DNA from: Hyphomicrobiales bacterium
GTDB taxonomy: Bacteria > Pseudomonadota > Alphaproteobacteria > Rhizobiales > Rhizobiaceae
Reading direction: 5' to 3'
Assembly (NCBI GenBank): GCA_900472785.1
Contig: UCJH01000032.1
Coordinates: forward strand, 1 to 64,000
DNA: 64,000 bases
Both the position numbers and the translations under genes were made by a program. The notes under the pieces are model-generated. The model did not search any database. It saw only the letters and a list, made by a program, of their open reading frames with translations, and was not told the origin of the DNA. Of the stretch, positions 54,711 through 64,000 are shown piece by piece. Numbering within the stretch: the stretch's first letter is position 1; every line of letters begins with the position of its first letter.

Positions 54711-56131
54711 TTGTAGACCGGAGCGACCGGATAATAGGGCGTCGGATCGATGGCCCGGCGGATCTGCCCGCCACTCTTGAGGCGCATCATCTCTTGCCTG
54801 ACCGGGTCGGCATAGAATGCCGAGAAATCGAGATCGCGCCTGAGAAAGACGATAATCGACTCCCCCTGCGGCACGTAGATCGTCGGCGGGATGTTCTTGC
54901 TGTCCTTGAATGCCTCGGCGGCGATGTCCTGCAGGATGGCAGAGGATTTTTCGGCCGCGATCTGGCGCGCCGCTGTCTCGGTCTGACTGGGCTGGGTCGT
55001 AATTGTAGTCACCGCACCGGTGACAGGATCGACGGTCGAAATCGTGTTTGCCGTGGTGCTGCTGGTGTTCTGGCCGAGCGTCGACACATATTCTGCAGCG
55101 CCGCCGATCACCGAGAGCATGATGGCCGAGCCAAACCGTTCCCAGAAATGGGTATCGACCTCACCTGTCAGCCCTGCCCTCCCCAATCGGTCGGCACCTG
55201 GCGACGCAATTTCAGCCGACAGACCATCGGAGCGGATGACCCGCGACCAGACGATGAAGACGCGTTTTTGGCCACGCGCCAGGCCGGATTTGTATTCACC
55301 GACCAGTCGTGACCCCTTTGGAATCAGGATCCGGCTGCCGTCGAGAGACCGGACATCTTCGCGCACAACGGCCCGAACCATGCCGGGCAGATCGGTATTG
55401 ATGGCGGTCTCCAGAAACCCGCGGATCATCGTGCCTTGGGCGACAAGGGCATCCGTCCGGTCAAAGCGGGTCGCCTTGACGATGCCCGCCGTCTGTTTCT
55501 CCGACTGCGCTAGAAACGCCTTGTTGGCATCGGTTTCGGCGCCCGGCACCGGGACGAGTTGTCCATCGTTCGCGATCATGACGGACTTCTCGGCATCAGA
55601 GCGCGTCTCGCGACCCGATCCGTCGAGCACGATCTGCTCGGATCGCAGCCGCTCCCATTTCGCCTTCTCTTCCTGCTCCCGACGCTTGGCATCGAGCTCC
55701 GCCAACCGGGCCTGTTCTTCCGCGCGCCGACGTGCTTCCTCACGCGCGAGACGCTCCTCATCGGCCCGCCGACGCGCTTCTTCAAGCTGCCTGAGTTTTT
55801 CGAGATCCTCGCCCTGATTGACCGTGACGTCGACATCGGCCGATTGCACGGGCTTCTTCTCGACCGTCGGGATTTGCACCAGGTTGGGGGCGGCTGCCTC
55901 CCTTGCCGGCTCCTCCGGAAAATTGCGGATACTGGAGTTCGAGGTCTCGAAGGTCTCTGCGGTCCCTTCGTTCAGGCCGGGGTTCTGCGGCCCGTCCGGC
56001 CAATTCACATAGGCAAGCACGCCGGCACCGAGGACGAGCAGCAACGGTAGGGCCGCCTTGCCGAGGCGCCCATTGCGATCGCCGGCGACGTGGCTCTGTC
56101 CATCAAGATGGTCGAAGTCGATCTTGCTCAT
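54707..56131 (-). CDS. virB10: T4SS core complex protein VirB10
   Basis: 474 aa. A single membrane helix at about 25-43, then a long Arg/Glu-rich coiled coil (residues 110-168), then the TrbI-like beta-barrel ([20 protein letters not shown], then [20 protein letters not shown]) and the conserved [12 protein letters not shown] tail. VirB10 spans both membranes and senses ATPase state. The coiled coil replaces the proline-rich spacer of many VirB10 proteins. It overlaps virB9 and virB11 by four bases. Confidence 0.96.
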   Translation of the reverse strand: MSKIDFDHLDGQSHVAGDRNGRLGKAALPLLLVLGAGVLAYVNWPDGPQNPGLNEGTAETFETSNSSIRNFPEEPAREAAAPNLVQIPTVEKKPVQSADVDVTVNQGEDLEKLRQLEEARRRADEERLAREEARRRAEEQARLAELDAKRREQEEKAKWERLRSEQIVLDGSGRETRSDAEKSVMIANDGQLVPVPGAETDANKAFLAQSEKQTAGIVKATRFDRTDALVAQGTMIRGFLETAINTDLPGMVRAVVREDVRSLDGSRILIPKGSRLVGEYKSGLARGQKRVFIVWSRVIRSDGLSAEIASPGADRLGRAGLTGEVDTHFWERFGSAIMLSVIGGAAEYVSTLGQNTSSTTANTISTVDPVTGAVTTITTQPSQTETAARQIAAEKSSAILQDIAAEAFKDSKNIPPTIYVPQGESIIVFLRRDLDFSAFYADPVRQEMMRLKSGGQIRRAIDPTPYYPVAPVYK

Positions 56132-56913
56132 CTCTGCTGATCCTTGTTGAGCCCAAGTTTTTTAGGACCATAAGTGTCCTCGACGAGATCAAACGAGCGG
56201 CGATTGGCCTGACGGTTGTAGAGGCACAGCCACTTGTTGCCGGCGCGCAGCGTAAACTGAGCCGCGATCTTGTCGACCACGACGTATTTCCCTTGCGTGC
56301 GGAGATTGACGAGTGACTCCTCTTTCTTTCCCTCGACCACGAAAATAGCCGGGATCTCGCCCGGAAACTCCAAGTACATCTGCGTTCCGTCGTCGAAGGC
56401 GACGCGCGGCTTCAGGCTGATATCGCCCCGAAAAACGTATTCGTAATTCAGCCGGCTGGGATCGAGGCCTTTCAGGAGCGGATCCTTGGCACTCTCCTGC
56501 GCGGCGGCGAGCAGGCGGGCATTTACATCTTCGTCGGGATATTTGAAACGGACCTGGAATGCCGCTCGCAGATCGGCGGCGGCAGACCCTTTGAGAAGAA
56601 GTGCGTAGACGCGTTGATTGGTAACGACGTTGATATTGGTCTCAGCATTCTCGCGCAGCGGTTTGACGAAGAGGATCCCCGAGCCCTTCTTCGGCACAAT
56701 CGACCAGCTTGCCGTATCGCCGGCCGAGATCGTCTCGATTACTTCCGAGCTGCCCAGCTGAATCATGGTGGAGACGCCGAGCCCCGCCGGGACTGTGACG
56801 ACCGCATTGTTATTGAAGGTGATGTAGCGGATACGCGGGTCGGCCGCCTCGGTCGTGCCGATCATGGTCATGAACGCGGCCAGCGCGGTGAAAATCAATA
56901 AAGCTCTGTGCAT
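56128..56913 (-). CDS. virB9: T4SS core complex protein VirB9
   Basis: 261 aa with a Sec signal peptide (cleavage near TEA-A, residue 23). It has the N-terminal VirB9/CagX domain ([20 protein letters not shown]) and C-terminal domain ([30 protein letters not shown]). With VirB7 and VirB10 it builds the outer-membrane ring. Its start overlaps the virB8 stop as TAATG. Confidence 0.96.
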   Translation of the reverse strand: MHRALLIFTALAAFMTMIGTTEAADPRIRYITFNNNAVVTVPAGLGVSTMIQLGSSEVIETISAGDTASWSIVPKKGSGILFVKPLRENAETNINVVTNQRVYALLLKGSAAADLRAAFQVRFKYPDEDVNARLLAAAQESAKDPLLKGLDPSRLNYEYVFRGDISLKPRVAFDDGTQMYLEFPGEIPAIFVVEGKKEESLVNLRTQGKYVVVDKIAAQFTLRAGNKWLCLYNRQANRRSFDLVEDTYGPKKLGLNKDQQR

Positions 56914-57647
56914 TATCGCGCCGCCTTGTCTGCCGGTAGGATTTCCGGCAGCGACTCCTGGTCACGCCGGTATTCGAGAACCTGGAAGCCGAGTGGATTG
57001 TCGAACCGGTATTCATTCTTGAGCGGCGCTGTCGTGTAGCGGAATCGGACAACGGAGACCCAATGCTCGCGGCGAAGTGTGTTGTCCTTACGGGTCTCAG
57101 TCGAAAAGCGCACCGTCGCCGTCGATGCGTTCAGGAACGAGACCGACTTGATCGTCACCGCGATGCGGGTGTCGCGGCCGAGGACCTTGTCCTTCGATTG
57201 CGGGTTCGAAGGCTCGAATTCATGCCGAAGATCAACGGAGGCCTGACCGGTCGAATAGAGTTGAGCAAGATCGTAATTATCTTTCAGCGCGCGGGGGTCG
57301 TAGGTTTCGCGCGCACGAATATAGCGCACCACGTTCGCCGTCTTGATCGCGTCATTCTCCGAGAGTTTGCTTTCGTCGAGCGAGCGCGCGACTTCGACGA
57401 ACCCCGTCGTTTTGTCCGCGATGACCACAACGGCCTCGAACTGCTTCAGGGGAACGAGCAGATTGAGGGCCGACAGGCTCAAAAGAGTGCTGATCCCCGC
57501 CACCGCCGCGACGGTCCAGGCAATCCTGCGCGAACGGCGTTCCTTGCGGTAGAGTTCCGCCTCCCATGAAGCCCCTGCCTTCCAATAGCTGGTAAGATCG
57601 TGCGATTCCTTTTCGGGCTGTTCTGCTGTCAGTTCTGCGTCGCTCAT
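56913..57647 (-). CDS. virB8: T4SS inner-membrane protein VirB8
   Basis: 244 aa with one membrane helix at about 42-65 and a periplasmic NTF2-like domain ([20 protein letters not shown], then [18 protein letters not shown] and [12 protein letters not shown]). VirB8 nucleates assembly. A gap of about 140 bases precedes it, in which the minus strand has a TATAAT at 57682-57687, so an internal promoter for virB8-virD4 is possible. The cytoplasmic tail is longer than average. Confidence 0.95.
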   Translation of the reverse strand: MSDAELTAEQPEKESHDLTSYWKAGASWEAELYRKERRSRRIAWTVAAVAGISTLLSLSALNLLVPLKQFEAVVVIADKTTGFVEVARSLDESKLSENDAIKTANVVRYIRARETYDPRALKDNYDLAQLYSTGQASVDLRHEFEPSNPQSKDKVLGRDTRIAVTIKSVSFLNASTATVRFSTETRKDNTLRREHWVSVVRFRYTTAPLKNEYRFDNPLGFQVLEYRRDQESLPEILPADKAAR

Positions 57648-57787
57648 GTCCTGCTTTCCGATGATCGCCCTGCGGCGATTTATTATAATTTATCTTGTGG
57701 TCACGAGGAGACCGAGCCGACCGCGTCGGACCAGAATGGAGTTCGATTTCCTGACTAACCAGTTCCGGCGCGACACTGTCGTGGAGG

Positions 57788-58159
57788 CTAACTGCACCAC
57801 TTCATCAGGGTCTTTCGCGAGGTTGTATTGGAGAAGGAGAAGGACCTTGCGTCCTCGACCTCTATCCGCACGGTATCCGGGTCACCCTCTGCGTCAGCGG
57901 ATCCCGCCTCGACCCAGAGAACATCCAGCACATAAGTATCGCCATCGCGCTTGACCGACTTCACCTTGCCGGTGGTCTTGTTCGCGCCGATGTCATTGTC
58001 CTCGATGTAGATGAATGCGGCGGCCGCTACGTCGCACCCAGCCGACGCCGGCGCATAGGCGCCTTTGAGCACAGGAACTATAGCGCTCAACGATTGCGCA
58101 GTGGCTAGACCAGGTTGAAGCGTCACGATGAGCCCAAGCGTTATCCAAACTTTCTTCAT
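57788..58159 (-). CDS. Exported hypothetical protein in the T4SS operon
   Basis: 123 aa with a signal peptide (MKKVWITLGLIVTLQPGLAT, cleavage near ATA-Q). The mature part has two Cys (GCDVAAAAF and the C-terminal WCS), a likely disulfide, and a beta-rich stretch (TGKVKSVKRDGDTYVLDVLW). No family is recognised. It lies between the small membrane protein and virB8. A periplasmic accessory factor is a reasonable guess from position only. Confidence 0.75.
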   Translation of the reverse strand: MKKVWITLGLIVTLQPGLATAQSLSAIVPVLKGAYAPASAGCDVAAAAFIYIEDNDIGANKTTGKVKSVKRDGDTYVLDVLWVEAGSADAEGDPDTVRIEVEDARSFSFSNTTSRKTLMKWCS

Positions 58160-58171
58160 CAGAGTATCCTG

Positions 58172-58405
58172 CTACAGGCCGATCATCGTACCAATGCTAT
58201 GAACGTATCCAGCAAGCGCGTTGTACAGGTCGATGAAATATTCGGCGATGGGCTTGAGGAAGGTCACCAGCATAATGAAAGCCAGGTAGCCAAACCCGCT
58301 GCCGGACTTCACATTGCGGCGATCACTCTCGGTGATTTCCTCGTTGATGCGGTTCTGCTCATCATTGGCAGCGAACCGGCGGCGGTCATGGTCCCAAGGA
58401 TACAT
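58172..58405 (-). CDS. Small membrane protein in the T4SS operon
   Basis: 77 aa. A charged N-terminal half (MYPWDHDRRRFAANDEQNRI) is followed by a hydrophobic half (FGYLAFIMLVTFLKPIAEYF, then LYNALAGYVHSIGTMIGL) that makes one or two helices. AAGGAG precedes the ATG at 58405. It has no recognised family. It is encoded directly after virB6, so it may be an inner-membrane accessory. Confidence 0.72.
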   Translation of the reverse strand: MYPWDHDRRRFAANDEQNRINEEITESDRRNVKSGSGFGYLAFIMLVTFLKPIAEYFIDLYNALAGYVHSIGTMIGL

Positions 58406-58459
58406 AGCCTTCTCCTTTCGAGAAACTATAATTAGCACCGGGCACGTCATACGACCACA

Positions 58460-59479
58460 CTAAAGCTGCCCATTCTTTTCGGTTTCGCGCTGGATAGCCC
58501 GGGCGCGAGCGGCGTGAACGTCAGCAGATGTTCGGCGCCTCCCAAGTCCCGATCTCAATATTCTTGCGCGTCCAGATACTTGTCTGTCAGCGAAGGCGAT
58601 CGAGCTTCTCCCTCCTGCGAAAGCAGAGTCTCCTGCACCAAGAGCGCTACCACCTACAATGGTGGCCGCGAAGGCGGGGATAAACCGGAACACGACGATG
58701 CCGAGCAGGCAGACGATGACGAAGGGTGCCACATAAGAGAGCTTGCTCTCTGTCGCGGTATTGTTGGCCGTTTTGATAGCAAGTTCGATCAACTGGTAGA
58801 GGAAAGCCAAAAACGTCATCATTAGGGTCTGCGTCACCATGAGGTTGACCATCAGCACCAACCATCCGTCAGTGAAGCGGAAAGTCCACCGATAGAGCGC
58901 CAGAATAATAAACACCGGCGCCAGCGCCAACGTGATGAACAACATCAGCTTGGCCGCAAGGATCGCTGCGGCCGCGACCGCGATGAAGATCATCGCCACG
59001 ACGAAGACGATCGCGCCGATCAGGGCGCCGACAAATTCGAACGTGCCGGTCGCCACCTGCTCATAGATCTTTCCTGCGGTTTCGAAGACGGCGTCGAGGA
59101 TTTTTACCACGCCGGTGGTGTCGCCTGTGCCGCCATCGAGCGTTCCGCCGGAACCTGCGATCGACTCGATAATGGTATCGGAGATGAGGTTGGGTACCTC
59201 CTGCACAAGTTTATAGAGGGTGGCGGAAAACGCGCCCCAGTTGGTCGCCATGTAATAAATGAAGAAGGCGCGCCCAAGCCGCCAGGCCGCCTCGGGCACT
59301 GAAAATCCGTCTCGGCCGGCGAGGATCATGTAACCCCACCAGAGGACATAGAGCGTCAGCATCGACCCGAACACGACATTAACCTGATGTGCCAGACCCT
59401 CATAGGCGTTCTGTATGAACGTCTCGCCGATGTTGTCGAGCTTCTCGAAAATGTCCGATATGATCGTGGTCGTTGCCAT
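58460..59479 (-). CDS. virB6: T4SS polytopic membrane protein VirB6
   Basis: 339 aa with five or more membrane helices, the TrbL/VirB6 pattern: VNVVFGSMLTLYVLWWGYMI, then ALIGAIVFVVAMIFIAVAAA and LMLFITLALAPVFIILALYRW. It lines the translocation path in the inner membrane. The C-terminal 60 residues are soluble and Arg/Ala-rich. The ATG at 59479 lies 4 bases after the virB7-like stop; the longer frame is not VirB6-like. Confidence 0.93.
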   Translation of the reverse strand: MATTTIISDIFEKLDNIGETFIQNAYEGLAHQVNVVFGSMLTLYVLWWGYMILAGRDGFSVPEAAWRLGRAFFIYYMATNWGAFSATLYKLVQEVPNLISDTIIESIAGSGGTLDGGTGDTTGVVKILDAVFETAGKIYEQVATGTFEFVGALIGAIVFVVAMIFIAVAAAAILAAKLMLFITLALAPVFIILALYRWTFRFTDGWLVLMVNLMVTQTLMMTFLAFLYQLIELAIKTANNTATESKLSYVAPFVIVCLLGIVVFRFIPAFAATIVGGSALGAGDSAFAGGRSSIAFADRQVSGRARILRSGLGRRRTSADVHAARARAIQRETEKNGQL

Positions 59480-59483
59480 CGGC

Positions 59484-59657
59484 TTAATCCTGCAGCACCG
59501 AACCGAATGCGTCATTGACCGGCAGAGCCGGGCCGCACAGATCCTCGTCGGGAACATAGCCCGAAATCGGCGGGCACGGCGCCTTTTTCTCGCCCTTTGT
59601 CTGGCAACCGGCCAGCGCTACGAGGCCGGCCAGCATTGTCGCAACAATCAATCGCAT
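59484..59657 (-). CDS. virB7: Small lipoprotein, VirB7-like
   Basis: 57 aa, MRLIVATMLAGLVALAGCQT and onward, with a lipobox LAGC (Cys18) for outer-membrane anchoring and two further Cys (KAPCPP, EDLCGP). Size, lipidation and position between virB5 and virB6 fit VirB7/TrwH lipoproteins that clamp VirB9. The gene is packed between neighbours with gaps of 6 and 4 bases. Entry-exclusion lipoproteins of similar size are the alternative. Confidence 0.8.
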   Translation of the reverse strand: MRLIVATMLAGLVALAGCQTKGEKKAPCPPISGYVPDEDLCGPALPVNDAFGSVLQD

Positions 59658-59663
59658 GCCGCC

Positions 59664-60380
59664 TCACTTGAACGGGTTGACGTCTTTGTATTGCAGCAGC
59701 TTGGCGGTTTCGGATTGCTGCGTCAGCCGCATCTGCATTTCCGTATTCAGGGCCGACACCGTGCCATTCGAGACACCGATCAACTCGTTGATCGTGCGAG
59801 CTGTCTCGAGCGTCATTCGAGTGTTTGCATCGACCGATCCTTTGACATCTTCCTGTGAGCCGATCTGGCCCGTCACCGATTGCAACGATTGCTCGCGTTG
59901 CGTCACGCCTTGTGTCGCCTGCTGTGTCAACGCCGAAAGCAGGGCGACCGTATTTACCCCGCCAGAATAGGCCGAGTTCATGGCGCTCGCATCCTCGCCT
60001 TGGACGATTGCCTTGACCTGCTTGACCAGTTGCAACCCGTTGATCAGCGTGGCCGCGATGTTCTGCGAGTTCGCGTCAAGCCCGCCGAATGACAATGTCC
60101 CGCCGTTCATAATCGATGAAAAAGATGGAGCGGCCGAGACAGACATATTGCCACCAAGGCCGCTCGAGGAAATCCCCATCGTTCCGTCGCGCGCTCCCGA
60201 CAACGCGGTCAGGATCTCACTCGTCTTGGCAAGGATGTCTGTATTCGTATTCATGATCTTGCCGGTATTCTCGGCATTCTTCTTGGCGATGGTGAGGTTG
60301 GCTTTGTCGATGACGGGAACGTCGGCAAGCGCCGGCACCGAGACGGCCACGAGTGCGGTAGCCAGTACCAAAGATTTCAT
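59664..60380 (-). CDS. virB5: T4SS minor pilin VirB5
   Basis: 238 aa with a Sec signal peptide (cleavage near ALA-D, residue 19) and a mostly helical mature part ending MRLTQQSETAKLLQYKDVNPFK. VirB5 sits at the pilus tip and contacts recipient or host cells. The middle is Gly/Ser-rich (GTMGISSSGLGGNMSVSAAP). The assignment rests on length, fold pattern and position before virB6. Confidence 0.85.
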   Translation of the reverse strand: MKSLVLATALVAVSVPALADVPVIDKANLTIAKKNAENTGKIMNTNTDILAKTSEILTALSGARDGTMGISSSGLGGNMSVSAAPSFSSIMNGGTLSFGGLDANSQNIAATLINGLQLVKQVKAIVQGEDASAMNSAYSGGVNTVALLSALTQQATQGVTQREQSLQSVTGQIGSQEDVKGSVDANTRMTLETARTINELIGVSNGTVSALNTEMQMRLTQQSETAKLLQYKDVNPFK

Positions 60381-60390
60381 GGGAATCTCC

Positions 60391-61554
60391 TTAATCGACC
60401 GCGTTGGCGGCGTTCTGGATGGATTGAAGATTGTCGTTTATCGCACCGTCATTGGCGCCAGACGACAGGACGGACGATTCTGCCTCAGCAGTGGCACCCA
60501 TCGCGCAGTTCGGCCAATCCTCGGGCGGCACTTTCATTTCTGCGAGAATAACCGGATCGCAGCTGTAAGGGTTGACCTTGGCGTCTGATTTGAGCGACTT
60601 GCTCGTCTCCGATGTCTTCGACAGGTTCATCTGCATCCGCGCCTGCAACAACTCGTTGAACAGAGTGCGGGTGATGATCAGATTGTTGAGTAGCTCGGCA
60701 TTGACCGCACGCGCCTGCGTGTTGTCGTCCCAGGCATCCTGATAGATTTCGGACGCACCGACCGATGACGAAAGCGCATCGAGGCGCCGGTTGGCTTCCT
60801 GGACCTTCGCTGTGCTGAGGTCGAGCCCCGATGTCGCGCGATCGACGGCGCCAAGTGCCGCCGTGTTGGAACTGCGCGTAGCGTCCGATCCGTAGTCGAC
60901 GCTGGTCTTGTAAGACGGTGAAGCGATATCGCCGATGTTCGATCCGCCGGCGTAGGCGTTGAACCAAGTGTGGTTTCGCCCGACCTTGCCGGCCCAGTTC
61001 GCCTGTTCGGTCGGGGTTGAGCCATTGTACCAGGAGGCCAGGCATGCATAGTTGGTGCTGCCGCATTTGCTGACGCCCATCCCGAGATATTTGACGCCGC
61101 CCTCGATATTCTCTTCGTTGATGTCACGGTCGAAGCCCATCCCCTGGCCGGTCTTCTTGGTGAGCTGCATGACGCCCTTCACGCCGGTCGGCGAACCGGA
61201 GCACGTTGAGATTCCAGACTCCGCATGCGCGACGGCCAGCGCGAGGCCGACAGGAACGTCATATTTCTCGGCATAATGCTTGATCAACTCGACGTTTTTG
61301 GAGTCCTCCTTCACCGCTTGCGCCGGCGAGCGATACAGGCGCCGGTTCTTCTCTTTCTGGGAGATGTTGCAATTGGTAACGCTCTGCTCTTCCAACTGGT
61401 CGGCCTGCGTCTCAGTGTCCTTAGCCGAATGATTTTCGTCATCGGCCCGCTTGTCCTTCGTATCGTCATCGAGAACGGGAACATCCGCCCATGCCGCCGA
61501 TCCCGGGGCGATCGCCAGCGACGCGTACAGCAAGAAGATCATCGCCCTACGCAT
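60391..61554 (-). CDS. virB1: Lytic transglycosylase VirB1-like, long form
   Basis: 387 aa. Signal peptide to about residue 23, an acidic linker, then an SLT lytic transglycosylase domain with catalytic Glu112 (AVAHAESGIS), GVMQLTKKTG and CLASWYNGS. It opens the peptidoglycan for T4SS assembly. About 180 residues after the enzyme domain form a helical extension with Cys residues that is absent from compact VirB1 proteins. The ATG at 61554 overlaps the virB4 stop by 8 bases; the longer frame lacks a signal peptide. Confidence 0.88.
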   Translation of the reverse strand: MRRAMIFLLYASLAIAPGSAAWADVPVLDDDTKDKRADDENHSAKDTETQADQLEEQSVTNCNISQKEKNRRLYRSPAQAVKEDSKNVELIKHYAEKYDVPVGLALAVAHAESGISTCSGSPTGVKGVMQLTKKTGQGMGFDRDINEENIEGGVKYLGMGVSKCGSTNYACLASWYNGSTPTEQANWAGKVGRNHTWFNAYAGGSNIGDIASPSYKTSVDYGSDATRSSNTAALGAVDRATSGLDLSTAKVQEANRRLDALSSSVGASEIYQDAWDDNTQARAVNAELLNNLIITRTLFNELLQARMQMNLSKTSETSKSLKSDAKVNPYSCDPVILAEMKVPPEDWPNCAMGATAEAESSVLSSGANDGAINDNLQSIQNAANAVD

Positions 61555-63958
61555 CGTTTGCCCCCGTCTCCGCCCAACCGCAGAAGTGTGGAAGCCAGGC
61601 CGCCGGCTCATCGCCATAGGCCTGACGCAGAGCCTCGCACTCGCGGACGGTCTCGGGGCGACCTGAAAGGACCTTGACGAGATCAGGCATGGCGGAGAGA
61701 TCGAGGCGTGCGATAATCGAATCCTGCGCATGTTTGATGAGGAAGGTACGGCTGGCCTTGTCAGCCTGCTTGACGAAGCGGAACTCCTTTTCCGACAGAC
61801 CGAAAGCCTTGCGGTAACTCTCCTCGTCGGCCGAGGCGTTCGGAAAAAAGATATTGGTCATCGTCTGCTCGATGATCGTGTTGCGCAGGTCTGATCGCAC
61901 GACGTCCGCGGCAGATTGAGTGCCGAAGCCCACAATGCCGTTCATCTTGCGGATGGTTTTCAGCCAGTCCTTGATGAAGCCCGAGAACACGTCGTCGTCG
62001 AGAAGTCGCCATCCTTCGTCCAGGAAGATCATCGAGGGCGTGCCGTCGAGGATTTCCTGAATGCGGTGGAACATGTAGAGCAGCGCCGCCGACCGAGTGC
62101 GCTTGTCGGAAAGGATCTCGGTCATGTCGAAGCCGATGACCGACCTGGAAAAATCGAGCTCGTCGCTCGAATTGTTGAAAAGCCAGCCCTTGTCGCCTGA
62201 CGTCCATTCCTTCAAGCGATCAGCCAAGTCACCGATGCCCGAGCGCATGCGGCCCCGCAGAGCTTCGGCCAGCATATCGAGCCGCCGCTGCGATCGCTCA
62301 AAATCGGTATAAATACTGTCCACGGCATCGGAGATGACTGCCATTTCCTCGGCGTTGAGCACGCGGTCCGACGGTGTGACGAGGTAGGAGACCAGCGTCT
62401 TGCCGAAGCTTCGATTCGCTGGGGTATCCTCGAGTTGAAGCGGCGCGAAACCCGTTGGCTCGCCGGGAGACAGCCGCTCGTAGCGGCCGCCGATGGCGCG
62501 CACGAAAATCTCGCCGCCACGGTCCTTGTCGATGAACACGCAGCGCGGCCGCGGCTCTACCCGCATGCCCTGAGCCAATAGGAAAGACAGGGCCACCGTC
62601 TTGCCAGAGCCGGTCGGACCGATGACAGTAAAGTTTCCGACATCGTCTTCGTGGAAATTGAAGAAGTATGCAGTCTGGCTGGTTGTCTCGAGCAGCGAAA
62701 TCGGTGTTCCCCAATGAACCTTCTGCGCTTGGCCGGAGGGAAAATTGTGGGCAGAGAACAGGCCAGCGAAGTTGACCGACGAAATCAGTCCCTGCCGTGC
62801 CACATAGGCGAAATTCGACGGAAGTTGCGCCCACCAGGCCGCTTCCTGATTAAGATCCTCGCGTACGGCGACAACACCCATTCGGGCAAGTTCCGCCGTC
62901 ACGTCAGCAACGGCCCGGTTCAGGCCGGGCAGTTCGCACGAAAGCACCGCGACGGTCATGTGATGCTTGCCGAACACCACCTCGCCGGACGCTAGCCGAT
63001 CGCGTGCCGTCTCGATATCGTCCTCAACCACCGTACCCCCATCGTCGGAATTGGAGATCTGCCGGCTTATCGTGGCGATCGCTTCGGTGACGGTGGTGCG
63101 ATCCTCCGGCGCGAAAGAATGTGTGACGATAAACTCGTAGGGCAGCCGAAGGAGTCCGTCGAGCTGACCAGGCGTCGTCATCGGCGGATATTCCTTGATC
63201 GACACCATGGCAGCTACCTTCGAGGTCGCCCCATCCGCCGCCCAGATCTCGGTCGCCTTGCGACCAAAAAGGATACGGCCGGTCCCGACATAATCGGCGA
63301 GCGACATCCGAGGCAACGGCATTGCCCGCTCGTCACCGGCTGCCAGGATCTTGGCGAAGAACTCAGCCGGTTCGGAAAAGATGCCGCCTTCGCGGGTGAC
63401 GCAGGACAGCACTTCCGGACGATAGGTCCGGAAGTCGCCGACGATCCCCGACACCATGTCTTTGAGATCGCGGAGCACCTCACCCCTCGCCTCGATCTCG
63501 TTGTCGGCCATGCGGAAGACGTCGAACATCCGATCGACCTTGCCCGCCCTGCCCGTCATCGGGCGCCGGATCACGGTCAGATAGAGTTCGTTGACGAACA
63601 TCGTCCGGTGTGTGAGGCCCTCCATGTAACGGGCGTTCAGTTCATCGGCGAAGGCGTTCTCGAATTCGCCCTCGATGTGGGGCGCGATCTGCCGGCGGAT
63701 GATCGTGGCGTAAAGTGCAAAGCGTGAGGAACCGAGCGCCCGGACCGTCATATTGCGGTTGGCGAGACGCGCGTTGATCTCGGCCTGATCCATGGTCTGG
63801 TAAGGCAGTCCGGAGAGCCGGATCACCTGCAGGAGCATACCCGTCTTGGTGACGATGGTTTCCTCGTCGACGTGCCGCAGATAGGGCACGTGCGTGCTGA
63901 TACCCATTTCTCGTGCGCGTTCGCGGCCATACTTGAGATCGTGATTGACGATGTTCAC
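61547..63958 (-). CDS. virB4: T4SS ATPase VirB4 (start uncertain at window edge)
   Basis: 803-aa CagE/TrbE/VirB4 ATPase that energises pilus biogenesis. N-terminal domain VPYLRHVDEETIVTKTGMLLQVIRLSG, Walker A GPTGSGKT near residue 450, Walker B MIFLDEGWRLLDDD, and the C-terminal GFGTQSAADVVRSDLRNTIIEQ. The start is taken as GTG at 63958 with GGGAG upstream, but the frame stays open to the end of the window, so the gene may begin a little further out. virB2 and virB3 are expected just beyond. Confidence 0.93.
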   Translation of the reverse strand: MNIVNHDLKYGRERAREMGISTHVPYLRHVDEETIVTKTGMLLQVIRLSGLPYQTMDQAEINARLANRNMTVRALGSSRFALYATIIRRQIAPHIEGEFENAFADELNARYMEGLTHRTMFVNELYLTVIRRPMTGRAGKVDRMFDVFRMADNEIEARGEVLRDLKDMVSGIVGDFRTYRPEVLSCVTREGGIFSEPAEFFAKILAAGDERAMPLPRMSLADYVGTGRILFGRKATEIWAADGATSKVAAMVSIKEYPPMTTPGQLDGLLRLPYEFIVTHSFAPEDRTTVTEAIATISRQISNSDDGGTVVEDDIETARDRLASGEVVFGKHHMTVAVLSCELPGLNRAVADVTAELARMGVVAVREDLNQEAAWWAQLPSNFAYVARQGLISSVNFAGLFSAHNFPSGQAQKVHWGTPISLLETTSQTAYFFNFHEDDVGNFTVIGPTGSGKTVALSFLLAQGMRVEPRPRCVFIDKDRGGEIFVRAIGGRYERLSPGEPTGFAPLQLEDTPANRSFGKTLVSYLVTPSDRVLNAEEMAVISDAVDSIYTDFERSQRRLDMLAEALRGRMRSGIGDLADRLKEWTSGDKGWLFNNSSDELDFSRSVIGFDMTEILSDKRTRSAALLYMFHRIQEILDGTPSMIFLDEGWRLLDDDVFSGFIKDWLKTIRKMNGIVGFGTQSAADVVRSDLRNTIIEQTMTNIFFPNASADEESYRKAFGLSEKEFRFVKQADKASRTFLIKHAQDSIIARLDLSAMPDLVKVLSGRPETVRECEALRQAYGDEPAAWLPHFCGWAETGANDA

Positions 63959-64000
63959 GGGCTGTAGCTCCCGGCTTTCCAGAACCGCCTGTTGCGGATC

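Noticed and set aside
1-64000. CRISPR arrays, tRNA and rRNA genes
   Set aside because: No regularly spaced repeat-spacer pattern, cloverleaf-like segment or rRNA-like sequence was noticed on either strand. A tRNA scan and a CRISPR finder would confirm.

Overview
The window looks like an accessory region of a Rhizobiaceae genome (Rhizobium, Agrobacterium, Neorhizobium or a relative), probably on a large plasmid, a chromid or an integrated element. Grounds are the strongly rhizobial pyruvate carboxylase, GcvTHP, LpdA and LipA sequences, abundant LysR and SDR genes, an IS66-family insertion sequence with three genes, and a VirB/VirD4 type IV secretion cluster. No tRNA, rRNA or CRISPR array was seen.

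Layout. 1-3.2 kb: LysR regulators and an SDR. 2.8-8.6 kb, minus strand: a respiratory and copper block of DUF2946-like protein, PCuAC chaperone, Sco, membrane cytochrome c, then a cyanide-insensitive type bd oxidase (two subunits plus a 34-aa DUF2474 protein and an unknown protein). 8.7-12.1 kb: LysR, SDR, glutathione transferase and TetR. 12.2-14.8 kb: a complete IS66-family element with a perfect 8-bp target duplication, inserted inside the relic of another IS66 transposase. 14.9-24.3 kb, minus strand: a TetX-like flavin monooxygenase, an MFS exporter, an exported epoxide hydrolase-like enzyme, an SDR, a PaoABC-type molybdenum hydroxylase and a SnoaL-like protein.

25-48.9 kb is the most coherent part, a glycine/serine/one-carbon island. 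It has a chemoreceptor, an M20 amidohydrolase, a dienelactone hydrolase, a MocR (GntR-aminotransferase) regulator, serine ammonia-lyase and serine hydroxymethyltransferase behind a tandem glycine riboswitch, lipoyl synthase, dihydrolipoyl dehydrogenase, gcvP, gcvH and gcvT behind a second tandem glycine riboswitch, an isonitrile hydratase-like protein, a DUF485 plus ActP-like permease pair, pyruvate carboxylase and formyl-THF deformylase. Together these would oxidise glycine to methylene-THF, condense that with glycine to serine, deaminate serine to pyruvate, carboxylate pyruvate to oxaloacetate and release surplus one-carbon units as formate. Repeated AGACAAAA-type boxes lie in front of the receptor, the hydrolase pair, sdaA, the isonitrile hydratase gene and the permease, which suggests one regulon, plausibly under the MocR protein. 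Several genes (purU, gcvT, lpdA) appear mosaic in base composition.

49-51.5 kb: small HTH genes, an iteron-like repeat and an Abi/HEPN-like gene. 51.6-64 kb, minus strand: virB4, virB1-like, virB5, virB7-like, virB6, two unknown small proteins, virB8, virB9, virB10, virB11 and virD4. This is a conjugation-type T4SS whose upstream end (expected virB2/virB3) lies outside the window. No relaxase is visible.
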